From contig CAYRWK010000045.1 of the NCBI GenBank assembly GCA_964427965.1, positions 1 to 6,312 on the forward strand: 6,312 nucleotides of DNA, written 5' to 3'. The translations under genes were made by a program, and so were the position numbers. Of this stretch, positions 1-5,396 are shown one piece after another; position 1 is the first letter of the stretch, and every line of letters begins with the position of its first letter. The stretch is from CAYRWK01 sp964427965 (lineage in GTDB: Bacteria; Patescibacteriota; WWE3; UBA101185; UBA10185). Below the pieces are notes generated by a model, which was not told the DNA's origin, did not search any database, and saw nothing but the letters and a program-made list of their open reading frames with translations.

Positions 1-4
1 GTGA

Positions 5-16
5 TATCATACCCTC
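5..16 (+). promoter_or_regulatory. Possible extended -10 box of the helicase gene
   Basis: TATCAT at 5-10 is preceded by TGA at 2-4, which fits the TGn extended -10 pattern, and the helicase ATG lies 6 nt downstream at 17. Transcription would then begin at or next to the start codon. No Shine-Dalgarno is visible in the 16 available bases, and the -35 region lies outside the window. The geometry matches other genes here, which is the main reason to list it. Confidence 0.35.
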
Positions 17-1960
17 ATGCCAAAAGCAGTTTCAAATAACCCCGAAGATCTATTCAAAAACCTTAACCCCCCTCAGATTGATGCGGTTAAACATACCTCA
101 GGTCCCGCCCTTGTCGTTGCCGGTCCGGGAAGCGGAAAAACGCGTGTGTTAACCCACAGGGTTTGTTATTTAATTAGCGAGGGTTTGGCTCATGAAACAA
201 ACATTTTATGTGTAACTTTTACCAATAAAGCCGCAGGCGAGATTAAAAGTAGAGTTAATACAAACCTTTCTTGGGCGGGGACTTTTCATTCAATCTGCTC
301 ACGTATTTTACGTAAAGATGGGTTTAACCTTGGTATTCCAATTTCTTTTGTAATCTACGACACCGATGATCAGCTTTCAATAATTAAAGGGATAATGAAG
401 GATTATGGAATTGATCCAAAAAAGACCAACCCACATGCTGTGCTAAATGCTATTTCTAGCGCTAAATCTGAGCTAGTTAATCCGGAAAGTTACGAGAGTT
501 TGGCCAGAGGCTATTTTCAAAAAACAGCCGCAAAGATATATTTTGAATATCAAAAAAGGCTGAGAAAAAATGATGCGTTGGATTTTGACGATTTATTGGT
601 TGAGACCGTTCATCTGTTTAAAGAAGTTCCTCAAGTTTTAGAAAAATATCAAAAACAATTTAAGTATGTACTGGTTGATGAGTATCAAGATACGAATAAG
701 GCTCAGTACATGTTGACAAAACTGCTGGCTCAAGCTCATAAGAACTTGTTTGTTGTAGGGGACATGTCTCAGGCGATTTACTCGTTTAGAGGGGCCGATT
801 ATAAAAACATTTTGAATTTTCAGCGCGACTACCCTGAAGCCGCTATTTATAATTTAGAGCAAAATTATCGGTCTACTCAAACTATTTTGGATGCTGCGAC
901 AAATATTATTCAAAATAACTCAACTCATATTCCGCTAAATTTATGGACAAAAAATGGTAGTGGGGAAAAAGTTATTAGCTTTACTGGATCAAGTGAAAAA
1001 GAAGAAGCTCAGTTTGTGGCAGATCAGGTGGTGAATGAAATAAACAACGGTCGGGATTATAAACATATCGCTGTTTTGTACCGTACTAACGCGCAGTCCA
1101 GAAATATTGAGGAAACTTTTATTAGAAGTAACATTCCTTATAAAATTGTTGGTGGTTTAAGGTTTTATGCTAGAAAAGAAGTAAAAGATATCGTGGCTTT
1201 TTTGAGAGTTGTGCATAATCCAAAAGATTCAGTTTCTTGGGAAAGGGTTATTAACGTACCTCCACGCGGGCTTGGTAAAAAGTCAGTTGAGGATTTAAAA
1301 GAGGATGGTTGGAAGTTGGACGCGATTGAATATAAATCTAAGCTACCTATTGCAAAGTGGCTGGAGCAAAAAGAAAAGTTAGCCACGATTGAAATGATGG
1401 ATATGATTTTGGAAGATACTGGGTATTTGCAGTGGCTGGATGATGGAACAGAAGAAGGTAAGTCTAGAGTGGAGAACATTCAGGAGTTAAGGTCGGTGGC
1501 CACACAATTTGTTAACTTGCAGGATTTTTTGGAAAACGTGGCGTTAATTGAAAGTTCCGATAAACCTAGTTCAGAAAATTTTAATGCGGTGACGTTGATG
1601 ACTGTGCATGCGTCAAAGGGGTTGGAGTTTCCGGTGGTATTTATTATAGGTATGGAGGAAGGGCTTTTTCCTCATATGCAGTCGATGATGGAGCTTGAGC
1701 AGTTGGAGGAAGAACGTAGGTTGTGTTATGTAGCAATTACTCGCGCCATGGAAAAAGTGTTTTTAACTCTGGCTCGTTCCAGATTATATTTTGGAAGTAT
1801 TCAAAGTAATTTACCAAGTAGATTTTTGGGGGAGATTCCGCAGAAGTTAATTAAGTTTGAAGGTTATTTTGAATCGGGCAGTCGTTCACCTTTTGCAAAA
1901 AAGACCGATGAATTTTTGGACGATATGGAGTGGAAGAGGAGTAGGTTTAACTGGGATTAG
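17..1960 (+). CDS. uvrD: UvrD/PcrA-family ATP-dependent 3'-5' DNA helicase
   Basis: This is a superfamily 1A helicase that unwinds DNA with ATP in repair, replication restart and removal of proteins from DNA in the cytoplasm. All family motifs are visible in order in the 647 residues: Q motif LNPPQ (Q20), Walker A GPGSGKT (36-42), motif Ia VTFTNKAAGEI (67-76), TFHS (89-92), Walker B DEYQD (221-225), motif III GDMSQAIYSFRGA (248-260), motif IV NYRST (283-287), motif V VHASKGLEF (530-538) and motif VI YVAITRA (571-577) with arginine finger R576. The order and wording are closest to PcrA/UvrD rather than RecB or AddA. It is shorter than the usual 720 or so residues: the 1B region after motif Ia and the 2B subdomain (about 415-470) are compact, and the tail after residue 615 is short, so the RNA-polymerase-binding C-terminal domain of PcrA appears absent. 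ATG 17 has no Shine-Dalgarno but lies 6 nt after a -10-like box. Confidence 0.96.
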   Translation: MPKAVSNNPEDLFKNLNPPQIDAVKHTSGPALVVAGPGSGKTRVLTHRVCYLISEGLAHETNILCVTFTNKAAGEIKSRVNTNLSWAGTFHSICSRILRKDGFNLGIPISFVIYDTDDQLSIIKGIMKDYGIDPKKTNPHAVLNAISSAKSELVNPESYESLARGYFQKTAAKIYFEYQKRLRKNDALDFDDLLVETVHLFKEVPQVLEKYQKQFKYVLVDEYQDTNKAQYMLTKLLAQAHKNLFVVGDMSQAIYSFRGADYKNILNFQRDYPEAAIYNLEQNYRSTQTILDAATNIIQNNSTHIPLNLWTKNGSGEKVISFTGSSEKEEAQFVADQVVNEINNGRDYKHIAVLYRTNAQSRNIEETFIRSNIPYKIVGGLRFYARKEVKDIVAFLRVVHNPKDSVSWERVINVPPRGLGKKSVEDLKEDGWKLDAIEYKSKLPIAKWLEQKEKLATIEMMDMILEDTGYLQWLDDGTEEGKSRVENIQELRSVATQFVNLQDFLENVALIESSDKPSSENFNAVTLMTVHASKGLEFPVVFIIGMEEGLFPHMQSMMELEQLEEERRLCYVAITRAMEKVFLTLARSRLYFGSIQSNLPSRFLGEIPQKLIKFEGYFESGSRSPFAKKTDEFLDDMEWKRSRFNWD

Positions 1961-1978
1961 CCTAATGATTTCCATTAT

Positions 1979-2014
1979 TATAATTCGAGTTGTATACTTC
2001 TTGCATTCAAGGAG
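1979..2014 (+). promoter_or_regulatory. -10 box and strong Shine-Dalgarno for the 59-residue gene
   Basis: A consensus -10 box TATAAT lies at 1979-1984; the -35 region about 17 bp upstream is poor. A second -10-like hexamer, TATACT, lies at 1993-1998. The Shine-Dalgarno AAGGAG at 2009-2014 is 6 nt from ATG 2021. This is the only clear, well-spaced Shine-Dalgarno among the genes of the window, and it decides the start of this short gene. Confidence 0.5.
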
Positions 2015-2020
2015 AGGATC

Positions 2021-2200
2021 ATGAAAACAAAAAGAATTTTTTGTTGGTTGGTAGGGGGAACCGCAATGGTTCTCCTATTGTTTCTAGCGCCATTTTTAAA
2101 AATCTCAGTAATCTGGATGGTCGTTTTTGAGTCCATCCTTATTGGGATTGCCTTCTTAGTCGTATGGGCTATAAAAGCCTCCTCTTTGCCCAGCGACTAA
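2021..2200 (+). CDS. Unrecognised 59-residue membrane protein with two predicted helices
   Basis: I do not recognise this protein. The frame runs from ATG 2021 to TAA 2200 and begins with a short basic N-terminus (MKTKR). A hydrophobic stretch at about residues 8-27, then a second at about 31-51, with a short loop around K28, suggest a two-helix hairpin in the cytoplasmic membrane. It ends in a short polar tail. Support for a real gene is the well-placed AAGGAG ribosome site, the upstream TATAAT, and a terminator-like hairpin 6 bp after the stop, which together make a self-contained transcription unit. It is richer in C-ending codons (GTC, ATC, TCC, GCC, CTC) than its neighbours, a possible sign of separate origin, though 59 codons is a small sample. 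Alternatives are a membrane-active peptide, a small accessory subunit or a leader peptide. Confidence 0.7.
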   Translation: MKTKRIFCWLVGGTAMVLLLFLAPFLKISVIWMVVFESILIGIAFLVVWAIKASSLPSD

Positions 2201-2205
2201 CACAT

Positions 2206-2248
2206 ACTCCTCGACAGCCCGCACCCCAGCCGCCGAGGAGTTTAATTT
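2206..2248 (+). terminator. Probable intrinsic terminator after the 59-residue gene
   Basis: ACTCCTCG (2206-2213) pairs perfectly with CGAGGAGT (2234-2241), giving an 8-bp stem around a C-rich 20-nt loop. The stem runs into TTTAATTT (2241-2248). It starts 6 bp after the TAA of the small gene and ends before the next promoter. The long loop and interrupted T tract make it weaker than a textbook terminator. Confidence 0.5.
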
Positions 2249-2265
2249 CCACACGATTAATCCAG

Positions 2266-2271
2266 TATAAT
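2266..2271 (+). promoter_or_regulatory. -10 box of the G5-3D gene (predicted leaderless)
   Basis: A consensus TATAAT lies 9 nt before GTG 2281. Initiation about 7-10 nt downstream of the box would put the transcript's 5' end at or within a few nt of the start codon, leaving no room for a Shine-Dalgarno, and none is seen. The -35 region is AT-rich (around 2241-2248) with no good TTGACA match. Confidence 0.5.
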
Positions 2272-2280
2272 AAACACACA

Positions 2281-3039
2281 GTGAGCACCAAGAAAACTAC
2301 AATTTACGTCTTTGTAATACTAACCCTTTTAGCGTATTCAAACATTAAGGGACTTGCGTATAGTTCAACTTTTTTTGGCAATCCCAAAGGTCAGGTTTTA
2401 GGTGCTTCTACGGAAGAACAAAATCCAACCGATTCAATTAATAATTATCCTCAAATTGTTACTACAACTGCCTTTGCTCAAAAAGAGGTGGTTGATACTG
2501 TTACTCTGGCTTTTGAAACCCGTTACCAAAAAGATCCTGAAATGGAATATGGTGAGGAAAAGGTGACGGAAGAGGGGATAGACGGTGAAAAGAAATTGAC
2601 ATACTTGTTAACTTATTGGCAGGATGAGGAAATTGATAAACAGTTGATTAATACAGAGGTAATAGAACCAAAAGAGGAAGTTGTATCAAAAGGAACAAAA
2701 ATTGTTTGGAGAATGTTAGAGGACACAGAAGTTGGCGGTTTAAAGTACTGGTATAAAATGCGTGTATGGGCAACAAAGTATGATGCTAATTGTGAAGGTT
2801 GCACCGGTAGAACCTACAGTGGCACAGAGGTTGTAAAAGGTGTGTGTGCCACAGATCCTAAAACTATTCCACTTGGTACTAATTTTTATGTGGTTGGTTA
2901 TGGTTTGTGTCGAGCAGAGGATATTGGGGGTGGTATAAAGGGGAATGAGGTTGACCTTGGATTTGTGGATGCTTCAAAGGGAGCGTGGGGTGCGGCTTAT
3001 ACGGATGTGTATTTGCTGACTAACGCACCACAAGAGTAA
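2281..3039 (+). CDS. Membrane-anchored G5 and 3D domain protein (putative peptidoglycan-acting)
   Basis: From GTG 2281 the product has 252 residues. A hydrophobic segment at about 6-20 is a signal peptide or N-terminal anchor, so the rest should lie outside the membrane. After a polar linker, residues 73-140 resemble a G5 domain (FET near 78-80, EEGIDGEKK near 97-105, ending VSKGTK). Residues 163-247 form a 3D domain, a double-psi barrel related to MltA-type lytic transglycosylases; its three aspartates are visible as D192 (ATDPKTIPLGT), D214 (AEDIGGGIKG) and D225 (EVDLGF). This resembles the C-terminal half of YabE/Rpf-like wall proteins, so cleavage or remodelling of peptidoglycan is inferred. 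C171, C174, C189 and C210 might form disulfides. The frame stays open upstream to ATG 2164, but that adds a Pro/Arg-rich stretch running through the terminator and promoter, so GTG 2281 is preferred. Confidence 0.9.
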   Translation: MSTKKTTIYVFVILTLLAYSNIKGLAYSSTFFGNPKGQVLGASTEEQNPTDSINNYPQIVTTTAFAQKEVVDTVTLAFETRYQKDPEMEYGEEKVTEEGIDGEKKLTYLLTYWQDEEIDKQLINTEVIEPKEEVVSKGTKIVWRMLEDTEVGGLKYWYKMRVWATKYDANCEGCTGRTYSGTEVVKGVCATDPKTIPLGTNFYVVGYGLCRAEDIGGGIKGNEVDLGFVDASKGAWGAAYTDVYLLTNAPQE

Positions 3040-3049
3040 TATATCCCTA

Positions 3050-3463
3050 ATGTCCTTTTTTTACCTAAAAGAATTTATTCTATTTCTTGTCCTTGTTGTT
3101 TGGAGTGTGGTTGTTGAAACTGTAGTCCAGAAACTATATTACAAAAAAACTAATAAAAAGTTTAAAACCAATCACTTTTCTTATTCAAAATATTTTTACT
3201 ATTTATTAGGGCCGCTACTCGGGTTTGTTTTGCTGACTTTTAGAGTTGGTGTTTCAGTTATATATGCCTTTCTTGCGTTTGCTTTTGTCGGAACTATTTT
3301 AGAGTGGTTAATTGGCTTTTTTTATCGTCAAATAGTTGGTCAAAGGCTTTGGACTTATCATAGATACGATTTGTCCGGGTATACTAGTTGGTTATGCATA
3401 CCTTTATGGGGACTTGCAGGTGCTTTATTCTGGCTTCTAGCAAAGGTATTTATTTACTTGTAA
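3050..3463 (+). CDS. Small four-helix membrane protein, CmpB-like (putative ABC transporter permease family)
   Basis: The 137 residues contain four hydrophobic stretches at about 6-26, 49-64, 67-91 and 114-136. A basic loop rich in Lys and Tyr lies at 28-48. The C-terminal half, with LEWLIGFFYRQIVG (84-97), LWTYHRYDLSG (100-110) and then an aromatic helix with CIPLWGL (116-122), resembles the E-W/Y-D/G pattern of the poorly understood membrane family labelled 'putative ABC transporter permease' (CmpB, PF06541). That assignment is from memory of the pattern and is tentative; no transport function is shown. It begins 10 bp after the 3D gene, without a Shine-Dalgarno. It could be cotranscribed with that gene or use a weak TAATAT at 3037-3042. 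Its last 14 bp overlap the convergent methyltransferase gene. Confidence 0.8.
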   Translation: MSFFYLKEFILFLVLVVWSVVVETVVQKLYYKKTNKKFKTNHFSYSKYFYYLLGPLLGFVLLTFRVGVSVIYAFLAFAFVGTILEWLIGFFYRQIVGQRLWTYHRYDLSGYTSWLCIPLWGLAGALFWLLAKVFIYL

Positions 3464-3932
3464 CTTTTTGCAAAATAATCCCGCAAGCTGTTGTTACATT
3501 TAGTGAATTGTGTTTTCCTAATCTTTTTATTTCAATAATCTGATCAGACTTTTTTAAGATAGCTTGATCTACACCATCTACTTCGTTACCAAAAACTAAA
3601 ATACAATTGTCCTCCGGGATCCAGTTGCCTAGCTTTATACTGTTTGAATCTTGTTCTATTGCGATAAGCTTTAATTTATTTTCTTTGGCAAAGTTAATTA
3701 AATCATCGCAAGTTTCCAGCATGGTTAGTGTTAAATCGCTTTCTGACCCAAGAGATGCTTTTTTTACTTCTTCATGTAGGACGACTTCGTTTTTCGTGTT
3801 GTGAGTTTTACCCGAGTAACCAACCAGAATTACCTTATCAACTCCAAAAAAACTGCAAGTTCTAAAGATTGCTCCAATGTTGAACAGACTTCTAATATTT
3901 TCCAGCGCTATGTAAATGTTTTTCATATTCAT
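3450..3932 (-). CDS. SpoU/TrmH-type SPOUT RNA 2'-O-methyltransferase
   Basis: This minimal SPOUT enzyme of 160 residues should use S-adenosylmethionine to methylate a ribose 2'-OH in tRNA or rRNA in the cytoplasm. The three family motifs are visible. Motif 1 is at 11-30 (NIRSLFNIGAIFRTCSFFG) with N18 and the likely catalytic R24. Motif 2 is ILVFGNEVDGVD (111-122) with E117. Motif 3 is at 133-152, with SLNVTTACGI carrying S143 and N145, and forms the knotted cofactor site. There is no extra N-terminal substrate domain, as in TrmL-size enzymes (about 157 residues), but the target cannot be read from sequence, so no symbol is given. ATG 3932 is used here. The second Met at 3926 is a strong alternative because a -10-like TATATA covers 3937-3932. 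The gene converges on and overlaps its downstream neighbour and diverges from rsmA. Confidence 0.93.
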   Translation of the reverse strand: MNMKNIYIALENIRSLFNIGAIFRTCSFFGVDKVILVGYSGKTHNTKNEVVLHEEVKKASLGSESDLTLTMLETCDDLINFAKENKLKLIAIEQDSNSIKLGNWIPEDNCILVFGNEVDGVDQAILKKSDQIIEIKRLGKHNSLNVTTACGIILQKVTSK

Positions 3933-3939
3933 ATATACT
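3932..3939. promoter_or_regulatory. Shared, oppositely read -10 boxes between the SPOUT gene and rsmA
   Basis: On the + strand TATACT (3934-3939) lies 7 nt before rsmA ATG 3947. On the - strand TATATA (3937 down to 3932) lies 5 nt before the second Met of the SPOUT gene at 3926. The two boxes overlap at 3934-3937, making a near-symmetric bidirectional promoter core. A possible -35 for the - strand is TTGGTG (3959 down to 3954, 16-bp spacing); the + strand -35 is weak. Both mRNAs would be leaderless or nearly so. Confidence 0.45.
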
Positions 3940-3946
3940 TGTAGTG

Positions 3947-4714
3947 ATGTTTACACCAAAAAAAGAACTTGGTCAAAACTTTTTAATAGATAGTACTATT
4001 TCTCAACGAATGGTTAGTGCATTAAAATTAACTCCTGACGAGACAGTGATTGAAATTGGTCCCGGCCTTGGGGCGCTTACCAAGTTTTTGGTTGAGCAGT
4101 TAACCGGTCCTGATTCTTTGCTTTATGCTATTGAAATTGATGTTAGGTATGTTGAGAGACTACGCACGGATTTTCTAAAGTATTTAAATGCGAATGTTGT
4201 TCAAGCTAATGTTTTAGATTGGCTGCCTGAGTTTACAACCGATAAACCCTTTAAAATTATTGGCTCACTACCTTATTACATAACCTCACCAATAATTCAT
4301 GCCGCTATAAAGATGCAAAGACAACCCGAGACTTGTGTGTTTATGATTCAAAAAGAAGTTGCTCAAAAAATTGCAAATAAAGCACCTGATGCAACCTACA
4401 TGTCCTCTTTTGTACAGTCTTTTTATAATGTGGAATATTTGTTTACCGTGGATAGAAAAAAGTTTAGTCCTGTGCCCAACGTTGATGGGGGAGTCATTAG
4501 GTTAACTAAAAAAACGGATGAATATATTTCGGAACTACTTTTGCAGATTGATAAGTATGAGGGATTTTTGCATAGATGTTACGCCAGTCCTCGTAAAATG
4601 TTGAACAAGGTATTTAAAAAGGATGAGCTAGCTAAGATTAGTATTGATGGAAGTTTGAGGCCTCAAAATATTGATGCGGAGAAGTGGGTGGAGGTTTTTC
4701 GGGTCGTTTCCTAG
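3947..4714 (+). CDS. rsmA: 16S rRNA (adenine(1518)-N6/adenine(1519)-N6)-dimethyltransferase RsmA
   Basis: RsmA (KsgA) dimethylates two adjacent adenines in the 3' terminal helix of 16S rRNA late in small-subunit assembly. From ATG 3947 there are 255 residues, near the usual 260-270. Visible are the N-terminal KKELGQNFL (5-13), motif I EIGPGLGALT (36-45), the acidic end of motif II YAIEID (60-65), and motif IV SLPYYI (107-112). Further on are the family's FSPVPNVDGGVIRL region (173-186) and RKMLNKVF (216-223) in the C-terminal helical domain. The motif IV asparagine normally written NLPY is serine here (S107), although it contacts the target base and cofactor in KsgA/Erm enzymes. GTG 3944 is in frame one codon earlier, but ATG 3947 is preferred: no Shine-Dalgarno exists and TATACT sits 7 nt before this ATG. 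It converges on hepT with 11 bp between stops. Confidence 0.95.
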   Translation: MFTPKKELGQNFLIDSTISQRMVSALKLTPDETVIEIGPGLGALTKFLVEQLTGPDSLLYAIEIDVRYVERLRTDFLKYLNANVVQANVLDWLPEFTTDKPFKIIGSLPYYITSPIIHAAIKMQRQPETCVFMIQKEVAQKIANKAPDATYMSSFVQSFYNVEYLFTVDRKKFSPVPNVDGGVIRLTKKTDEYISELLLQIDKYEGFLHRCYASPRKMLNKVFKKDELAKISIDGSLRPQNIDAEKWVEVFRVVS

Positions 4715-4725
4715 CATTTAACCGG

Positions 4726-5070
4726 TTAGTTTTTAAGAATGTGCTCCAAAGATTTTCTTAGTGGAGGTAGGTCGTCTTTTGCCGTTTCCCATACCACATT
4801 GTACTCGATATTAAAATACTCATGGCTAATTTTATTTCTCATATCGATCATATCTCTCCATGGAATTTCTGGATGAAGCTTCTTGTATTCTGAACTTACT
4901 TTGGAGGCGGCCTCTCCTATAATTTCAAAACTCCTAACCAGGGCATAGTGATCTGAAGTAATATCTGAGCTTAGAAATGCCTCTTTATCCCAGTCGCTGA
5001 GAAATACCTCAACTCTATCAATCTCATCGAGAATATGTTCTAAGTATATTTTATCGTCTTTAGGAAGCAT
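4726..5070 (-). CDS. hepT: HepT-like ribonuclease toxin (DUF86/HEPN family)
   Basis: The 114 residues match the HepT type of HEPN proteins, helical dimeric RNases that act as the toxin of HepT-MntA pairs. The active-site motif R-x4-H-x-Y is intact: R78, H83 and Y85 in MRNKISHEYF (77-86). It is preceded by the family's PWRDMIDMRN context (70-79) and by FEIIGEAASKVS (48-59) in the helical core. In characterised pairs the tyrosine is AMPylated by MntA, which silences the RNase; Y85 is the equivalent residue here. The start ATG lies inside the end of mntA (11-bp overlap), so translation is probably coupled. The only purine-rich stretch, AAAGGA (5090 down to 5085), is about 14 nt away, rather far for a ribosome site. 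The gene looks complete and active; whether it is toxic is inferred. Confidence 0.92.
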   Translation of the reverse strand: MLPKDDKIYLEHILDEIDRVEVFLSDWDKEAFLSSDITSDHYALVRSFEIIGEAASKVSSEYKKLHPEIPWRDMIDMRNKISHEYFNIEYNVVWETAKDDLPPLRKSLEHILKN

Positions 5071-5347
5071 AAATGGTTTTTAGATCCTTTTTTACATATG
5101 GAAAAATACGATCACTTAGTGAGCCTTTTGTGACTAAATCCACTTCTTTACCCAGATATTTCCCAAGACTGCGTTGGGCTCTAACTAAACCAAAATATCC
5201 AATGGGTTTGTTGAATTGAACCAACAGATCAACGTCACTGTCTCTTCTGTTATCACCACGAGCATAAGAACCAAATAATCCAAGATACGAGATATTATGG
5301 TCATTGCAGATATTTTTAAATTGTTGTGACTCGAATAATTCCTTCAT
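5060..5347 (-). CDS. mntA: MntA-like antitoxin, minimal nucleotidyltransferase
   Basis: The 95-residue product is a minimal nucleotidyltransferase of the polymerase-beta fold. The signature GS-x10-D-x-D is complete: G26-S27 in LFGSYARG, then D38 and D40 in DSDVDLLV, with the third metal ligand likely D70 in KEVDLVT. In characterised HepT-MntA systems this protein transfers AMP from ATP to the toxin's active-site tyrosine and so neutralises it. Here it is encoded first and overlaps hepT by 11 bp, the usual arrangement for the pair, which supports both assignments. The full set of catalytic residues suggests an active enzyme rather than a simple binding antitoxin. A consensus -10 box lies 6 nt upstream of its ATG. 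Confidence 0.92.
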   Translation of the reverse strand: MKELFESQQFKNICNDHNISYLGLFGSYARGDNRRDSDVDLLVQFNKPIGYFGLVRAQRSLGKYLGKEVDLVTKGSLSDRIFPYVKKDLKTIYAS

Positions 5348-5353
5348 ACTGGA

Positions 5354-5382
5354 ATTATACTAAAGTTGGGGGTTTTATCCAA
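5354..5382 (-). promoter_or_regulatory. Promoter of mntA-hepT (predicted leaderless)
   Basis: On the - strand a perfect TATAAT (5359 down to 5354) lies 6 nt before the mntA ATG at 5347. A partial -35, TTGGAT (5382 down to 5377), sits at exactly 17-bp spacing. Transcription would start at or next to the ATG. No Shine-Dalgarno is present. No terminator hairpin was seen in the 49 bp between the cyclophilin stop and mntA, so read-through from that gene may also supply the pair. Confidence 0.6.
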
Positions 5383-5396
5383 AATCTCGTCAGTCC

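Noticed and set aside
1165..1479. 104-codon open frame on the - strand
   Set aside because: It lies wholly inside the helicase gene, has Ser-rich antisense composition and no start signals; a shadow frame.
2164..2280. Upstream in-frame extension of the G5-3D gene to ATG 2164
   Set aside because: It adds 39 Pro/Arg-rich residues ahead of the signal segment, overlaps the end of the 59-residue gene, runs through the terminator stem and TATAAT, and has no ribosome site.
2613..2804. 63-codon open frame on the - strand
   Set aside because: Antisense to the G5-3D coding region, with no family resemblance or start signal.
3607..3804. 65-codon open frame on the + strand
   Set aside because: Antisense to the SPOUT methyltransferase, whose three motifs are all on the other strand.
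4720..4727. AACCGGTT palindrome between the rsmA and hepT stops
   Set aside because: Eight bases with no loop or T tract; too short to count as a terminator or operator.
5375..5396. Hammerhead-like CUGACGAG on the - strand after the cyclophilin stop
   Set aside because: The core differs from CUGAUGAG, there is no GAAA partner at the right place, and no three-helix fold could be drawn.
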